A program made the translations under genes and the position numbers. The notes below the pieces were generated by a model that saw only the letters and a list, made by a program, of their open reading frames with translations, ran no database searches and was not told where the DNA came from. Shown one piece after another: positions 46,470-60,500 of a stretch of 64,000 nucleotides of DNA. Source of the stretch: Luscinia megarhynchos. Lineage: Eukaryota; Chordata; Aves; Passeriformes; Turdidae. Location: positions 23,967,320 to 24,031,319 of the forward strand of contig CM067569.1 in the NCBI GenBank assembly GCA_034336665.1, given 5' to 3'. Positions within the stretch are counted from its first letter, which is position 1. Each line of letters starts with the position of its first letter.

Positions 46470-49400
46470 GGTAAGAATTTAGTTACAACATAAGACCCGC
46501 AGCGTGCGACTGTCTCGGCACATTAGTGGTGTGATAATGCAAACTGTGTGCTGTACCAGCTGGAGCCACGGTGCCCTTGTGAGAGAGAAAGAAAACCCCT
46601 CTCTAATAATAGGAAAATTGTTATCATGGGAAGCTGGTCCTGAAGATGGAGTCTGTCAAACTTCACCTGTTTTCACTACTATGTTTTATGTACCCTGTGT
46701 ATGTGAAGGAAGGGTTATAATAGTAATCAGTTGCAAAGTTAAGGAAACTCTTATCAGTGGTGTAATACTGGCAATATGTATCACTAATAATACAGTGTAT
46801 TTTTAGGCTGTTCACACAGGCATATTCCTATGTTAATCATCCTTACAAAGCTAGAATGGCGTGACAAGGTGAATTTCTCACCAGTAAACTTCTGTGAGTA
46901 GGATGAATGTAAGGGTTGTTTTTTATTTTCAAAATGGGGAAAAGTACAAGGCTGTTTTGTGTAGAACTTCAGTGAATTTGGAATGAGGAAATATTTGAAG
47001 TATAGTGCTGAGATACCCGAAGATGAAACATAGGTCACCTCACCTTTAATAAAAACTTGTTTTCTTTCTGGTTATGAATAGGCAGGATAGACAAGACTTA
47101 AATCCTGGCAACAAAAGTATTAGGAGGAGGAAGAAAATGAAAGATTGACATACTGAGTTTAGAAGACAAACAAATGGGGGGAAGGGGTGGAGGAATATGA
47201 AGTAGAGAGTAGTATGGCGGTCAATCATACCTCTTTTAGTCTCTTTCCATAGTGTAATAACAAAGATGCATTTGTTGAAACTGAAAGGCAAAAGGCAAAC
47301 ACATCTAACACATATGATGAACATAGAGAAAGCTGTCTTTGCAAGGCCAAGATGGTAGGCAGACTCAGAAAATAGCAATTAATTTTATTTGTATGTGTAT
47401 ATGTACGCCTGTTTATTTTATATATACACTTACCAATTTAAGCTTTCACATTTATTCTATTAGATTTGTCTCTTATTAGTGAAATATGTGACACAAAGAA
47501 GTTGTGTTTAAAGTAGATGAGAAAAACTTTTGAAGGTAGCAAAAAATCACTTTTTTAATGGAGGCTGTTGCCAGATTGTCAGCTGTAGCCTCTGATAGGT
47601 GTGGCTCTGATTGTTCTGAAGATAGAATGCTATAAGACCTTCCTTTCTGAATTTGTTTATGAAAGTCTACAAGAGACACACATAAATGGTTTTGTTTTCT
47701 TGTTGGTGTTATGTTATTATTCTGTGAAAGCACAATTGTTCTAGGGATTTGGCTCCCCCTTTATCTAATGTCACAGAGAGAATCCACAGCTATCTGTGCA
47801 GCTTTACAAACACACCAGGATTTGCCTTCTTTTTACAATGTTATCAATTAGCAGTCTGCTGAGGACTGGGCCTTGTGAGACTTCTGGAGGACTGTCAGTG
47901 GGCTGCTCAGACATGTACTTCCACTTGCATTTTGTGAGAAGTTTAAATGGATTTGATGTGTTTATCAAAAACCATAGCTGTGAAACAGACATTTGTGCAT
48001 TTATCTTAGACTAGGATTAATAACATGTTTCTCTCCTATTTTCGTGGAATTAAGAGTGATTCTAAAAGAGCTGATTTTGTGTGTTACTAGCAGATTCTAG
48101 GGGCAAGGTATGTAATATAAGTTGGTGCATACAGGATTGTGGTTCAGTCTGTTTTGATTACTGGATTAAGGTTGTAGCTTTCAGATATTTTGGCATAGCT
48201 CTGGGGTTTGTCTTTGGCCTCTCGCCACACCTTTTATACAAGTATTTATTTGTACAAGTATTACATTTATCACAAAGCCATACTGAGATCCAGCACACCT
48301 AATCCCTTTCACCATCTTTTGCACATCCTGAAGTAGTTGCACATTTAGTCATGGAGGATAGGTGAGACTCACGGATGGCTGTCCCGTGTTCTAGACCACA
48401 CCATTGCTTGTGATGAGAACTTGCAAAGTTGAAGCATTTAAGGTACCTCAACAGTGGTGTTTACACAGCACAGTTAGAACCTGCTTTTTCCAAAGCTTTG
48501 CTCTCTCTTCTGTACAACTGGTTAACAGGGTTGAGGTGGTGGTTCCTGTGTCTTCATCAGTTCATGCTTCCTACTTGTATTTTGTGGTGTTAGTACATCA
48601 GTGAGATTAGGCATCATCTAATACAAAGGCAGAGTGCAAAGAAATAGTGTTGTAGGCTGAGCAGCTGGATAAGATGATGGATGTGTGCCTTGGAAGCAGT
48701 CGTTAGACAGATATTTCATTTTCCTGTGAGGGCAACTTAGATGTGGAGCTTGTAATTCAGTGGCTTCACTGAAAAATTACTTCACTAGATATATTAGTTA
48801 TGGGCAGCTTTTGAGTACCCTCCCTTTTTCAGTTTTTAACAGGGTATTAGTGACCAGATTTTAGAATTTTTCAAATATTTTAATGCTGTAGGTAATGATC
48901 AGCAGAATAGCAAAAGAATAGTTAACTTGGAGCAGTTATAAATGGTAGAAGTCTCTCCTTTTGTTAAATATGACCTGGAGAATGAATTCAATTATTCTTT
49001 TTAGCAAAGCATGCAGAGGCATTTCAAGAGGCACAGCAGGGGAAACGATCCAAGCCATGGCAGTAAGATCTATTTCCTTACTGCAGTGGCATCATCTCGT
49101 TCAGTTGCTTTACTGCCTCAGTAGGTTTCTGTAGTTTCCATGTTGCATTCCAGTGCATTCAACCCTGCAGGCACTCAGGAAGAGTGGCCAGAGAGAAGCC
49201 CTTTCTGAAGGGGGGCTCTGCTAAAGCATCCTGATCAAACTTTAGTTGAAATAGAAGAAAGTTGCTCCTAACTCTTGAAAACATGCTGCTGTGTCCAGTT
49301 CCCAGGAACCTTGTAATAGGAAGGCATAATCAGGATTACTGAACCTAACCTTTAGGAGATGCAGAATTTATTTTCTAATATAGCAATTAGTAGAGAACTT

Positions 49401-50442
49401 TAGGATAAATTTTCTGTGTAGAGCATAACATTTTGTGACCAGATTGTATCTGATAGTCTTGAGATAATGGATTGTTCTTGTCCCCAAGGGGCAATCTGAA
49501 TAACCAATATATAGGAGTAACAGGAAAGTATTTTCCCATGGTGAATGAGAATAACTTGGATGCCATTATTTGTTAAGAGGCTACTAGGCATGTGGATTGT
49601 ATGAGAGGAGGTGAAAGGATGGGGATTCTGTTCTCCTGGAAAGGAAGCCTTTCAGTAAGGAAAAACAATGTTGTATGGTGGCCTAGGTGTAGATGTCCAT
49701 ATGCTGTTATTCTACTGTTGAATTGGTGGCTGTCTGGACAAAGAGTGAATAGAGGAATTACCCATTCTCTTGAAATGGCCCTTTCATCCTGGAGACTGTT
49801 TCACACTATCACGATAAAGATGTTGCCCATTGCTGCTGTTTCTGAGTCTTTGGAATGTAAATATTATTTGGAGAGAAATACTTTATAAAAATATTTTATT
49901 TTCTGAGACCATTTCTAACTTGCTATATTGAGTCATACCTTTACTCCTCCAATGCATTTATGCAGTTTAGTGTCTTGGCAAGCCCAGGAATAATCTATGA
50001 AGGACAGTTACTTCCCACCAGTTGTGTTACTGCCTTCAAGTCTGATGAAAGAAAATAATTGGAGTAGGAATTATTTTATTTTCTATTTTATCTTAAGAAA
50101 CTATAGTTTACTGGGAGGTGTGTCAGTGGAGAGTGAGAACTATGTAAACTGCAATTTTATTGTGACTTTGTATAGAGGCTAACAGCAAGTTCCCATGTCC
50201 TTTTCGTGTTGTTTTCTTTTTCCTTTTCAAACAGCATTGTGAATAAGAATTTTTGCTTTGTTTCCTTGCTTTAAATATTCATGTTAAATAATATTCGTAT
50301 TTATGATTTATGGAAAGCATCCAAAAAGTATGCTGTAAGTAAGATACCAGTGAGAAACAGTGGGAGTTGCTGGGTAGAAAAGAGCACTCCTGTGTTTTCC
50401 AAAGTGATGTTGAAAGGTGTTGTTGTGTACAGTGGCAAGAAG

Positions 50443-50476
50443 AAATATCTGATTTGAGAAAATATCTGATTCATGA
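50443..50476. repeat. 17-bp tandem duplication
   Basis: Two adjacent 17-base units share AAATATCTGATT and match at 14 of 17 positions. This is a local replication-slippage type duplication with no wider repeat. Confidence 0.7.
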
Positions 50477-53143
50477 CAAGTGTAATATGGGAATTGTTGG
50501 GCAAGTGAGACTTAGCTCCTCCTCCTTGGACAAACCCCATGCTCCTGTTAATGTTCCCAAAGATACATATGCATATACATGCTTTAAATTGCATAGAGCC
50601 CAGATTATCTCTCCTGGCAGGGAGGAGAGCAGAGTTACTATCTGTACAGAATTTTTCAAAGCTGATGCTTCAAGCTATCTTCTCTGCACATCTGACATAT
50701 TCCTGCTTCATTGTTGACTCTAGCACAACGCTTACTGTGAGAATCAAAACAAAGTAATTATCATCAGATTTCAGTGGATCTAAGTAGAAGGGAAAAATAT
50801 ATGTATGTGTACAGGGAAGAAAAACATTTTGAACTAAGTCTATAAAGCCTTAGGATTTTGAGACACTATTAGAACTACAGTTGTACATCAAGGAATTAAA
50901 AATAAGCAGCAGAGTAAAAGCTAACAAGAGTTTCCAAGCAGTATCAATATAAAGAGTTTAGTTAAGGTAGCTCTACTATCACTCTTTATTGTCAAAGACC
51001 AAATTCTGCAAGAGAAAAAAATACAGATTTATGTTTGTATGTGATCTTATCAGTAAAACCCAGTGCATCCTTCCAGTGCTGTCACTACGAATCTCAGCAC
51101 TTACAAGCCCAGATGGGTTTTTAGGCCTGCTGCATGAAACCCACTCACTTTCACTATGTGAAATGGCCATGGTGTGGCTGTAGCCATGTCTGCTACCTGT
51201 CAAGCTGGAGGACGTGAAATCCTTGGAACATTCAGGATATGAAATTTAGCAGGGCTGTTGCATAAGCCTCAGATGTGCTTATGCTTCTGTGTAGCTCCAG
51301 CTGATACTAAAGAAAATGGAAACCAGTCTAATAGCTAAATTTAAATCAAATTATAAATCGTTTTATTCAATTCAATTTCCATTTAAAAATAATTTGGTTC
51401 CATGATAGGCATGTGACTGCAAGCCCTGAAGACTGAAATGCTCTTTATCTAGACACACAACTGCCTTGACCCTTATCTAGAGGGACTCTTTAATCTGCTA
51501 ATTTAGTTTTTATGCCCATTCAGTTCTTGACCTCTCTGACTCAATTCCAGTTAGCAACACTCGTGATGGTTGGTGCTGTGCTGGAGACACCTGCCCATTA
51601 ACAATGGGACTGAGCTGAACAACCTTTCTCTTCTTGTCTGGGCCTCTAAACAGGCAGATGGTAACAACATTTGGTCACCACTGATTGGGCTTGCATTTGA
51701 ACTCTTGACCTGAAGGTGCAGGCCACTGTATCCTATTAGGAATATGAGCCATCAAATTTAGTTTTAGTTTTGATACCCAGCCTGGGATGTGTGTGAAGTC
51801 AAACATCTCACAGATATGTGAAGGAAAGGAAGACGTTTCTCCTCTGTTCTTTCTCTTATTGTTCTGTGTTATGGTTAACTCTGTCAACTCTTCATGTTAG
51901 CAGCCTCTTTGAAGATGCTTATGTTAATAAAAATTAATTAACAAAACTGCACTCCAAGATCCTATCTCAGGGACAATTCTTGTTACTTTCTGTTGTAAAA
52001 TGCAATCTTTCACCCCTTCTCTCTCTTTCTCTATTAGGTGCCCTTCATACTTGTTGCTGTCATTTTTTTCTTACAGAATTAGCAAACAGTTTTCCTGAGA
52101 GAGCTTTTTCCAATTAACCAGTGTTCCCTGTGATTCTCTTGTTATGTACTGTCTGACTTGCACACCTACTGTTTTCTTTGGTGGTGTTATACCTATTGAT
52201 CTCTTCAAACTTCGTGTGTGAGCATGTGTAATTATCAATATTCAGTACTGTGCCACTACTTTCATTAATCTGTGGCCTCTAATACATAATTTTCTCTGTC
52301 CCTTTTCTCTTTATTTGTAAAAGTCTGTATTTTCTGAAGGCAAAAAGTTTATGGTTTTACGCTTCTTTCTTGAAAACTCAGTCAGACAGGTTAGGGGGAA
52401 GTGGGAAGTGTAGTGGTGCTTCTGATTCATGACTTCTAAAGCATGCCTATATTTCTATTTAGATGTAGCAAAGAGAGATATGCAAGTTATTTATACCTAC
52501 AAAGAACTGCCATCATGAGCTGACAAAAAGTGGTCTGTAATAAGTAAGAAGATACCCTGAGGCTTACACTGCAAGCTTTGCTGCCAGGCACACTGCAAGA
52601 TTCACAGTTGCTTTGAGCTGCTGATGGATCAGCAGTTCTAGAGTATGAAACATCAGCATGCAGAGGTTCTCAGACTGCCTGTTTGATCATGTATACTTCA
52701 TTTTATCTGCTTCGGTGGTGTCTGGATCTCTTCATTTAGGTATCACTTCCAGTTTAGTAATTTTAATATTCCAAAGGTGAACAACAGAATAAAGCAGGTT
52801 GTAAGATGAGAGGCAAGCATTTCAAAGCATATAATAAGAGGGCAGATACTGTTAGATGAGCTAGTGTTTGATGTGTGTTTATTAAACTCCTCTGACATTA
52901 ACTGAGGCTGTGTCTGAGGTGAGCAGAGCCTTCAGCTGGGCCTTCCAGCATTTCCCCAGCCAGCCCCTCCGTGCCAGCCCTGCACAAACCCACACAGTCT
53001 GCTCCTGCTTTCCCACACCTGACCTGGCTTTATGGGAGGTAGGTTGCAGTAATTATGCTCCCAGATGATTACACCACTGTGAAGATGAAGTGCTTCCTGA
53101 CAAATGTCTCACTAGGGGGGCAGTCCTGTTTTTAGCATTACAG

Positions 53144-53319
53144 ACTTCTCCTGCCAACTTCATTTTCTTTGCTGGTACTGGGGCAAGTTACTTGAGGAGC
53201 TTTGGAGGCTCCACCATGAGTATGGAGACTGGTAAACCTTTGAAAGAAAATTGTTTCACAAACAAGATCATCTTGGGAGATGCTTTCATAGGACGAAGAG
53301 AATTGACCCTTAAAAGATT
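53144..53319 (+). CDS. candidate internal exon, unrecognised gene
   Basis: GTCCTGTTTTTAGCATTACAG ends at 53143 and AAAAGATT|GTAAGTATGG gives a strong donor at 53320. The 176 nt between are open in one frame only, 58 codons plus two bases, with peptide words GASYLRSFGGSTMSMETGKP and KIILGDAFIGRRELTLKR. An extra AG ten bases before the acceptor weakens it. It does not continue the frame of the 38951-39204 candidate. No family is recognised, so an alternative exon, a non-coding exon and chance all remain possible. Confidence 0.25.
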
Positions 53320-55862
53320 GTAAGTATGGAGACATCTTGAGCTGGAGGACTCAGATATGTTATTTTGTGATCCATTATAAAAAACCAAGCATTTGAGATC
53401 TGAAGTTACTAGTTGTGTTTGTGATAGAGAAGCCTACAGCAGAAGTGGTTAGGAATTTTTTGATGGCTTTTCACACTGAGCATGCTGTGTGAACTGTTAC
53501 ATTTGCACTGAACGAGGACTCGGCATTCTTACTTCCTTGATAATTATTGCAGTTGGATGGTAACAAGAGCAACCAAAACTTGGTCTTAGTGGGCAGAAAT
53601 TCCATTTAATGCAAGAATGAAAACAAGCTGCTGAATTCTGGGGGGAGCAGACCCAGTTCTGTAGCTCATCTTAAAACATGACTAAGGAAAACCAGAAGGC
53701 TCAGAGTGTCGTTAGTGGATATTTACATTTTTCGTAAACAAATTTTGGGCTTTCAGACCCACTAGGATCTGCTGAACAATGGAACCTTTTTTTGTTTAAT
53801 GACACAGATGTCAGTAATGAGGTAAAACAGTGTCATCCTGATTGCTGGCTGGTGGGGGACCAGTGCAGAGCCAAGGCTGCTGTGGGAGCAGCTCCGTGCT
53901 GCCGGCGCCTTTGTGGGCGCGTCGGAAGAGCAGGGGACAGCAGCACATGAGAAATGTAGGCCTTGTGTTAGCAAAGGTGAGACAAGGTGGCGGCCTGTGC
54001 TGTTCCTGGGAATTCATTACATGCCTGCACGTCCCAGGAAGGGTGATAAGGAAGATATGTGCACGAGATTTGCAGTTCTGTTTACTTTCAAAGTTGTAAA
54101 TCAGTAGCACTCTCTTCTTTTAAGGCTGTACCAGGGCAAACAAGAATGTGCTAATGGTCTTGCCTAAAGTGTCATGGTTTTGGTCTCTATTTAAAAATTT
54201 GTTCTAGAATAAATCTGCTGATAAAGGCAAAGACCCTAAGTAATCTCAGAGTTTCGTAATTTTTTTATTTTTTAATAATTAAAGGTGGTAATACATCATA
54301 CTGGGCTCTAGGCTTGTTTTCTTTCAGGCTATTTGTGTCAGGGAGCTTTTGCAGTTCAGCTTCATTGCATGGCTGAGAGAGATGTGTTTAATTTAAAGAA
54401 AACACTTGTATTGCAGTATACTTCATCTAAATACTTTAATGTTACCTGTGTGATTGGTAATTACTAATTGAGTAGCTGATAATTTTTATGGATCTATTCC
54501 CATAACACCCTGGGAAAGTGTATCGTTCCACTGCTGTTAAACAACTGCCTAACATAATAAAAAGGGAGAATATTTTCCATTATTTGAAGTCCTAGACAAG
54601 GGATCTGGGAAGGTGTATTCAACTTCTCAGTCACTCCTCCCATGGAAGTCTGGGAAAGTCATAGGTTGTTGAATTTGTGCCACCCATTTTTCACATCTGT
54701 CTTAGCAGAGGACAAAGTGCCCTCAGAAAGTGCCCTGCTCTCTGTTGACTGTTGATGGAACCTGATGGTTAGCCAAGGCTAAAACCTCTCTTTGAGATGG
54801 ATAATATTGAGAATCCAGCTATTGGTCCTTTTGCTAAAGTAGTAGAAAAATAACTAACCAAAAGTTTTGGTTGGTTGGTTGGTTGACTGAATGGCTGGTT
54901 TGTTTTCCTTGCAGAAATCTCCAAGAAATCTAAAAGGATGAATCAATCATACAACCATATTATATTTAAATAAAATAAAATTAATTCTTTTGAAAGCTTT
55001 ACATACTCTTAAAAGCTTTTTTTACACTACCATATAGAACAAGAAGGCTAATACTTCCTACCATGTCCTAACATGTTGAAGAAAATTTGAGCTGTGTTTG
55101 GGGTTTGTTTTTTTAAATCATTGTTGGATTTTGGATGTATGATCATACTTTTAAAAAAAAGTGTTCTGGATTCTATAAAACCAGTGCAGGGATCTGTCCA
55201 TCCCATACACATTTTGGCAACATCTGTTAGATAGCTGCTCTGAAATAGAAGCCAAAGCTGATCATAGATCTGTGTGTTCTGTAACCCAGTCCCTACAGAC
55301 CTAAATTAATTACACAGCTCAGCAAGTCTGAGCTTTACTGACTGAGTGAGGTGTCTTGTGGCTGATTCTGAAGGGAGAGTAAATGCTTTTGGGTTGTTTT
55401 TTTAGCTGTTGTGGTACTTATGTGCAAGTTTGCAAGTAAAATTGCTTTTTCCCACTGATTAGGAATCCTAAAAATTTCTTTTGTATTAGACAAAATATTT
55501 ATTGTTTTTTCTAGTAATGCTTGAGATTAATTTTTCAACTCCATTTCTTAGGAAATCCAGAACCATGTTGCTCAAAGAAAGAGAACAATTTATTGTTATC
55601 TGAGATGACAGAGTACATCAAGATTTTGCATAGATTTCAGGTTTGTTTTTTACAAAGGTACTTGCCCATGTGCCTCTTTTGCTGATTTAAATTTTCAGTA
55701 GCACCATATCATTAATTCAGTTTTTTTTCACTGGAATTTCAGTTACTCTTTGTTCATTTTGAGGTCCCTATGATGTTTTCTAAACTACAGTTTCAGAATT
55801 TTAAGGAGTGAAAAACTCTTAGTAGTTTCACTGTCATAATTTGTCTGTAAAAATATGTATTC
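53320..55862. other. non-coding DNA, nothing convincing
   Basis: AT-rich DNA with a small GC-rich stretch at about 53840-54000 and chance open frames on both strands (up to 99 codons). A (TTGG)n run at 54867-54884 overlaps the palindrome AACCAAAAGTTTTGGTT (54856-54872). No gene or repeat family was recognised. Confidence 0.55.
54856..54884. repeat. (TTGG)n simple repeat overlapping a 17-bp palindrome
   Basis: AACCAAAA and TTTTGGTT are perfect arms around one G, and the right arm continues as GGTTGGTTGGTT. It is probably a slippage product. Confidence 0.7.
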
Positions 55863-55877
55863 TTTTTTTTTTTTTTT
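55863..55877 (+). repeat. poly(T) run of 15
   Basis: The run is followed by CCC and an acceptor-like TTCAAAG (55893-55895). From there one frame is open to 56105, with peptide words KLVQPMRQNFGGAANSVMDL and then a hydrophobic stretch. A weak donor (TTG|GTAATC) lies at 55957. I do not call an exon, but the stretch is non-repetitive and protein-like. Confidence 0.7.
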
Positions 55878-57179
55878 CCCAAATGACTTCAAAGGGAAAC
55901 TTGTTCAGCCCATGAGACAGAATTTTGGAGGTGCTGCAAACTCAGTCATGGATTTGGTAATCTTGATGTTTATTTGGATAGTTAGGGCTTTTTTCTTTGA
56001 TGCAATCTGCCTGATAATAAAGATTGTGCAGTCAAAACAGTGCACAGAAATTGACTACTCTGTTCGTGGCATGTCCTCGATTTTCTACAGACATACCAAC
56101 AGCTAAAGTAGCCTTACTTTTGTTTAAGTGAGTGAATATAGCTTCAATGTATAGATGAAGTGTATGTGCTGAAAAACATAGACCCTTTGCATTGCAATTT
56201 TTCTATCTCTAATTTTAAGTGATAGAACATGGGTTTTATTGTGTTAGTTTTAGGAGGAGAAACTCCTACTTCTCCTGATTTTTAAACAGACAAAAGAGCA
56301 TCATTTTGCATCACAGTGATAGCTATTGGTTGGAAAAAACTTCTCAAGAACTGATGTTGAAAAACCAGTGTTGGTTGAGGAAGAACAGTAAATAATGGAA
56401 TACTTTTGGAGGGGTGTGGGGGGGATGCCCTTGGGAGCAGAAGAGGAATTCTTCATATCTAAGAGCATCTTTGTAAAAATTAGGTCTTGTAGTTCTATTG
56501 ATCAGGGTAAGCTGAATAGTTCCAGGGATAATTAAACTTGGGACAGAGACACAGCTTTATGGTGTTGTGCCCAGTTCATTTTCACCAAAAATCATTATAT
56601 TAAAAATAAATATTTACACTTGTGTTCAGTACTGCTGTTGGGAAACATAGATCTGTAGTAACAGAGTTATTTTGAGACCTGTGCAAACAGGAATTGCATT
56701 TCCCTGCAGATTCTGGGCAGAAACCAGTAGTAAATTACCTGGCTCTAAGTACTTCATGCAAAGGGTCAGTAATGAAGAATCATAAAAGCCTGTAGCCAAT
56801 ATCTTCAGCTGTGATTTATACTACTGGGTGCATCGTGGTTTAGGTTTTCAAGCTGAAACGTCTTTAAAACAGTGATTTGAGAAAGCAGAGAGCACGTGTC
56901 TTTTGAGGATGAGTCATGTTAAGTATCAAATTTGGATGCTTGAACTTGTCCAATATTTCTGATTTTTTGCCCTGGTCTTAGCAACTCTGTACTTGGTTTT
57001 ACAGAAGACATTTTACCCTGCTTAAATTTCTGCAACTGTTTTAAGGAAAGAAAACTTCCAGCACAATTGCTGCTAGAATCACTATGAGCTGTTTTATCGG
57101 CTTCTTTGAGTGCAGACAATGTTTTCTGGTTAATATTTTGAATATTTGATGCAAAAAATGTAAATTGCTAAAATACTCT
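55878..57179. other. non-coding DNA, nothing convincing
   Basis: Apart from the open stretch just after the poly(T) run, the sequence is AT-rich and stop-dense. No repeat, island or RNA gene was recognised. Confidence 0.55.
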
Positions 57180-57540
57180 GCATCAGGTCTTCCATTTAGC
57201 ATTATCCTTTCGCACTGCGGAGTAAACTAATGAATTACAGCATGATTACATAGCACATAATTAACTTTGTAATTAATATGCAACTGCCACTTAAACTAAA
57301 GTACTGCTTATAAAGATGTACGGCAACAGTAAATCACAGGTCAGAAGTAGCACTTTGGAATTTTCAAAAGAATGAGAGTAAATGCAGAATCACTTACAGC
57401 AGCAAAGTAAGTTAATTAAAAAGCAGATTAATTGCGAATGTCCTGTTTAATTTTAAATACCTTTGCTATTTCTTTTCCCTGAAGAAAGAACAAATTTAAG
57501 GCCTAACTCATTTATTGTTTTCTTAGATGACATATTTAAA
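57180..57540. promoter_or_regulatory. possible conserved non-coding element
   Basis: Dense homeodomain-type cores (TAATTA, TTAATTAA, ATTAAT, TAATGA), an unusually low number of homopolymers and two isolated CpGs (TTTCGCACTGCGG near 57210) distinguish this block from its flanks. Ultraconserved-type vertebrate enhancers have this texture. Comparison between species was not possible here. Confidence 0.3.
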
Positions 57541-60500
57541 AATGAGCATTAACTGTCCTGATTGAGATTAGAATTTGGTTAGTATTCCTTTCTCATCTTG
57601 CATGAAACCAACAACTTTTTACCTGAATTAATTCCAGCTTTCTTTTTTGGATTGTTTTTCAGCATCAAGTCAGTGAAACAAAGTTAGTCAAACCAGCTGG
57701 ATCCTTTGTTTTGCTGATTGTTTTGGGGTTTTTTGAGGAGGATGAGGGTTTGTACTGTGCTGTCAAAACCAGTGAAGATGAAGAATGGTCTAAGTTCATT
57801 TACTTCAGACAAACTATTTTTTTGCAGCAGCTGTCCCCAGTTGCTGGTAGCCCCAGCAGTGGTGCCAGTGCTGGATGCCCTCATGCAGACAGATCACATG
57901 CTTCACAGGCATGCAGAATGACACAGCAGTAAAATTGCATGTCTTGCTGCAGGTTTCTGAAGTATTAGCTGTCCTTTCCTAGATCCTTTTCCTTCCCATC
58001 CATCTCCATGTGAAATGCTGTTGATAACGGCAGGGAATTGAAATCCCTGATGTAGGTGTGGCCATCCTGCCTTGGTTCAGACTGTGCTTGATCAATGGAA
58101 AGCACTACTGAAAATGGTACCAAACAGAGCATGCCAAAGGTTTAGGGTTTTTTTCATGTAGAAATGGCACATTTTGGAGAGCTCTATACCCAGAGGCCAT
58201 GTGAAACTAAGTGTTACAGCTCTTTAACACCTTTCTGACCTTCTGAAGGAGATGCAATAATGGGAACTAGACCCTGCAATGGTATGGGATGCTGTTCATG
58301 TTACTCAGTACTTTGGAGTGGGCTCCTTGATCTATAGGCTGTACTTGATCTCCTGTTGGATATATCCTGCTCAGTGTCTGCTTGAAAGAAATTGACAGGA
58401 TAGATGTCACAATCAGTAGAAAATGGCTACCATAAGCATACAATGCATCTTTTAGAAGAATTTGTGTTTTTGTTAATGTCACTTTTGTGAACCAAACTAA
58501 TTTTTCATGTTGAGCAAAACATGACAAACAGCTCTAACTTTAGAGCTTCAGCATTTCTGAAACCCTTTCATTTCTGTATTCAGTATTCATGGTGTTCACT
58601 ATATTGTTGGTTGCTTCATCCAAGTGATGCTATTTTTTTCTTTTTAAATGGCTATCTGAAAGTTCTGACCTGGAACAAAGAGTGATAGATGCTTCACAGT
58701 TGCTCTTCATTCTAGATAAATAATCATTCGGGCATAATTACGTGCATCTCTCAGTACTCATGAATATCTACTGCCTGCTTGAATAGCTGGGAGGGAATAT
58801 ACATTGCCCTTACAAATCCTTCAGAATAGGCTTCTGCTTGTGTTGTATTTGGGAGGAAAAAACAGGAAACAAGCAACACTACACACACTAAAAAAAAGGG
58901 GGGAAAAACCCTAAAAACCAACCAGAAAACCACCCAAACAAAAACATCAGAAACCAGAAATTTTTAGTTTTCTGTTTGCTGGCTTTGTTTTTCTTCAGTG
59001 ATTGACATGCTCAGCAGGCTGACTACTATAAAAATTGACATGTAAGAATAATTCTGAGATGTAAGAGTAATCCTGACTTACTCTTCAAAAATAAAAAGAC
59101 TGAAAGTAGGATGTGCACCATAAGTAGAATCTAACCTAATGGAGCTTGGAAGGAGGTTTGTCATTTGAGTTTCATGTGTCACTTTGTGGGTCATAATGTG
59201 AAAAACAGGTCAGTTTTATAATAGTCTGATTTTTGCCTTAGTGGCTCAAAAGGGAAATGAAGCTTTAGGGAGATATCTTTTTCTGAAAATGATGTGTGCT
59301 ACATTCTTGGAGGTTCAGTTCTAGGCATTATGAACAGATGCTTCTGAACTAATCTCAAATGTCACATTTCATGCATAAACCCTGGGGGATTAACAATATC
59401 AGGATTCCCTGAGAGTATTCTTGGAGGTTTAATTTAATACTCTCTCCCAGGGAAGTGTCCCACCTACTAACTTGATGAATGCTTCCAAGCCTTCCCAAAG
59501 GCTTTCTCTCTAACTTTGATCCAAATAATGCCAGGGGAGAGGGGACACAAACAAGATACTGCAAAGCAGTGGGGCTTGGAGGCAGCCAGTAAAAATCATG
59601 TGGTGTAGAAAAGTCACAGAGATCTCATCAAGAGATGCCATGACTTGATTTTACATTAAAATGGAGAGTCATCAACATCTGGTAGAGGAAAAATCATAGC
59701 TCCATAATTATGATTGAGCTAGTTGTAATAGTTGGGAGAAATGCAGACAATTTAAAATATGAAAAAGTTAATCTCCTGTCTAGCAAATGCCCACTTTTCT
59801 ATTTTAAATATTTCAGTGACTGTTCAGAAAAGCTTTTATTTTAAAGTAGTAATAAGAAAAAACCTCACTGTTGTCTGGAAATAGAGGTGCTTGAGATGGG
59901 TGCTTTGATAAACTCTCAAACTGTAGAGGAATTGACAGCTATGTTTTTAGCATATTAGCCAGCATTTTTTTTTTCTTTTAATATATATGTGGTAGGCTAG
60001 GTTTGAATGGAAAAAAACCCAAAACCCAGAGAAAATACTTCCTTAAGCCTCTGTTAGAATGAGTTCCTGTCTGAACAGAGGATAAGACAGGGAGTTTAGC
60101 TGCAGTTCTCCTCCATCTACGTGGATGTTTTTGTGATGAGGTTATAATATATGTTAACATTATGCTGACACGGACAGCTCTAGCCAATAGGTTAAAATTG
60201 TTAGGTAGTTTGTCTTTTTGACAGATCTCGTCTCCATGTCTAGCAATTTATATGACCTTCCAACTCTGATATTTTCCTTGCCAGTGTGTGTCCTAACCAG
60301 CTGCCTTCCACCGCTCGCCCTGCCTCGTTCTCTGAGGCTGACAAGGCAGCCCGTGCTCCACTGGCCCTGTGAGGAGGCTGCTGGGTCACCCTCAGGGTTA
60401 AATGCTGCTTTATTCTGTTGAGTGTTAAATTGCTTGTTCAATTCTTGGACATGTTTTCTTAAATGAGTGTTTTACACTAATTTAGAAATTCAATTTCTTG

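Larger units (their letters stand above)
46026..53143. other. non-coding DNA, nothing convincing
   Basis: It includes a modest GC-rich stretch at 46.1-46.4 kb with open frames on both strands, a pure A run of 19 at 46451-46469, and a 17-bp tandem duplication at 50443-50476. No open frame has a recognisable domain. The A run has no target-site duplication or element body that I can see. Confidence 0.5.

Noticed and set aside
56405..56430. G-rich run as a G-quadruplex
   Set aside because: Only two clear G-tracts, one long; the four-tract rule is not met without splitting a run.
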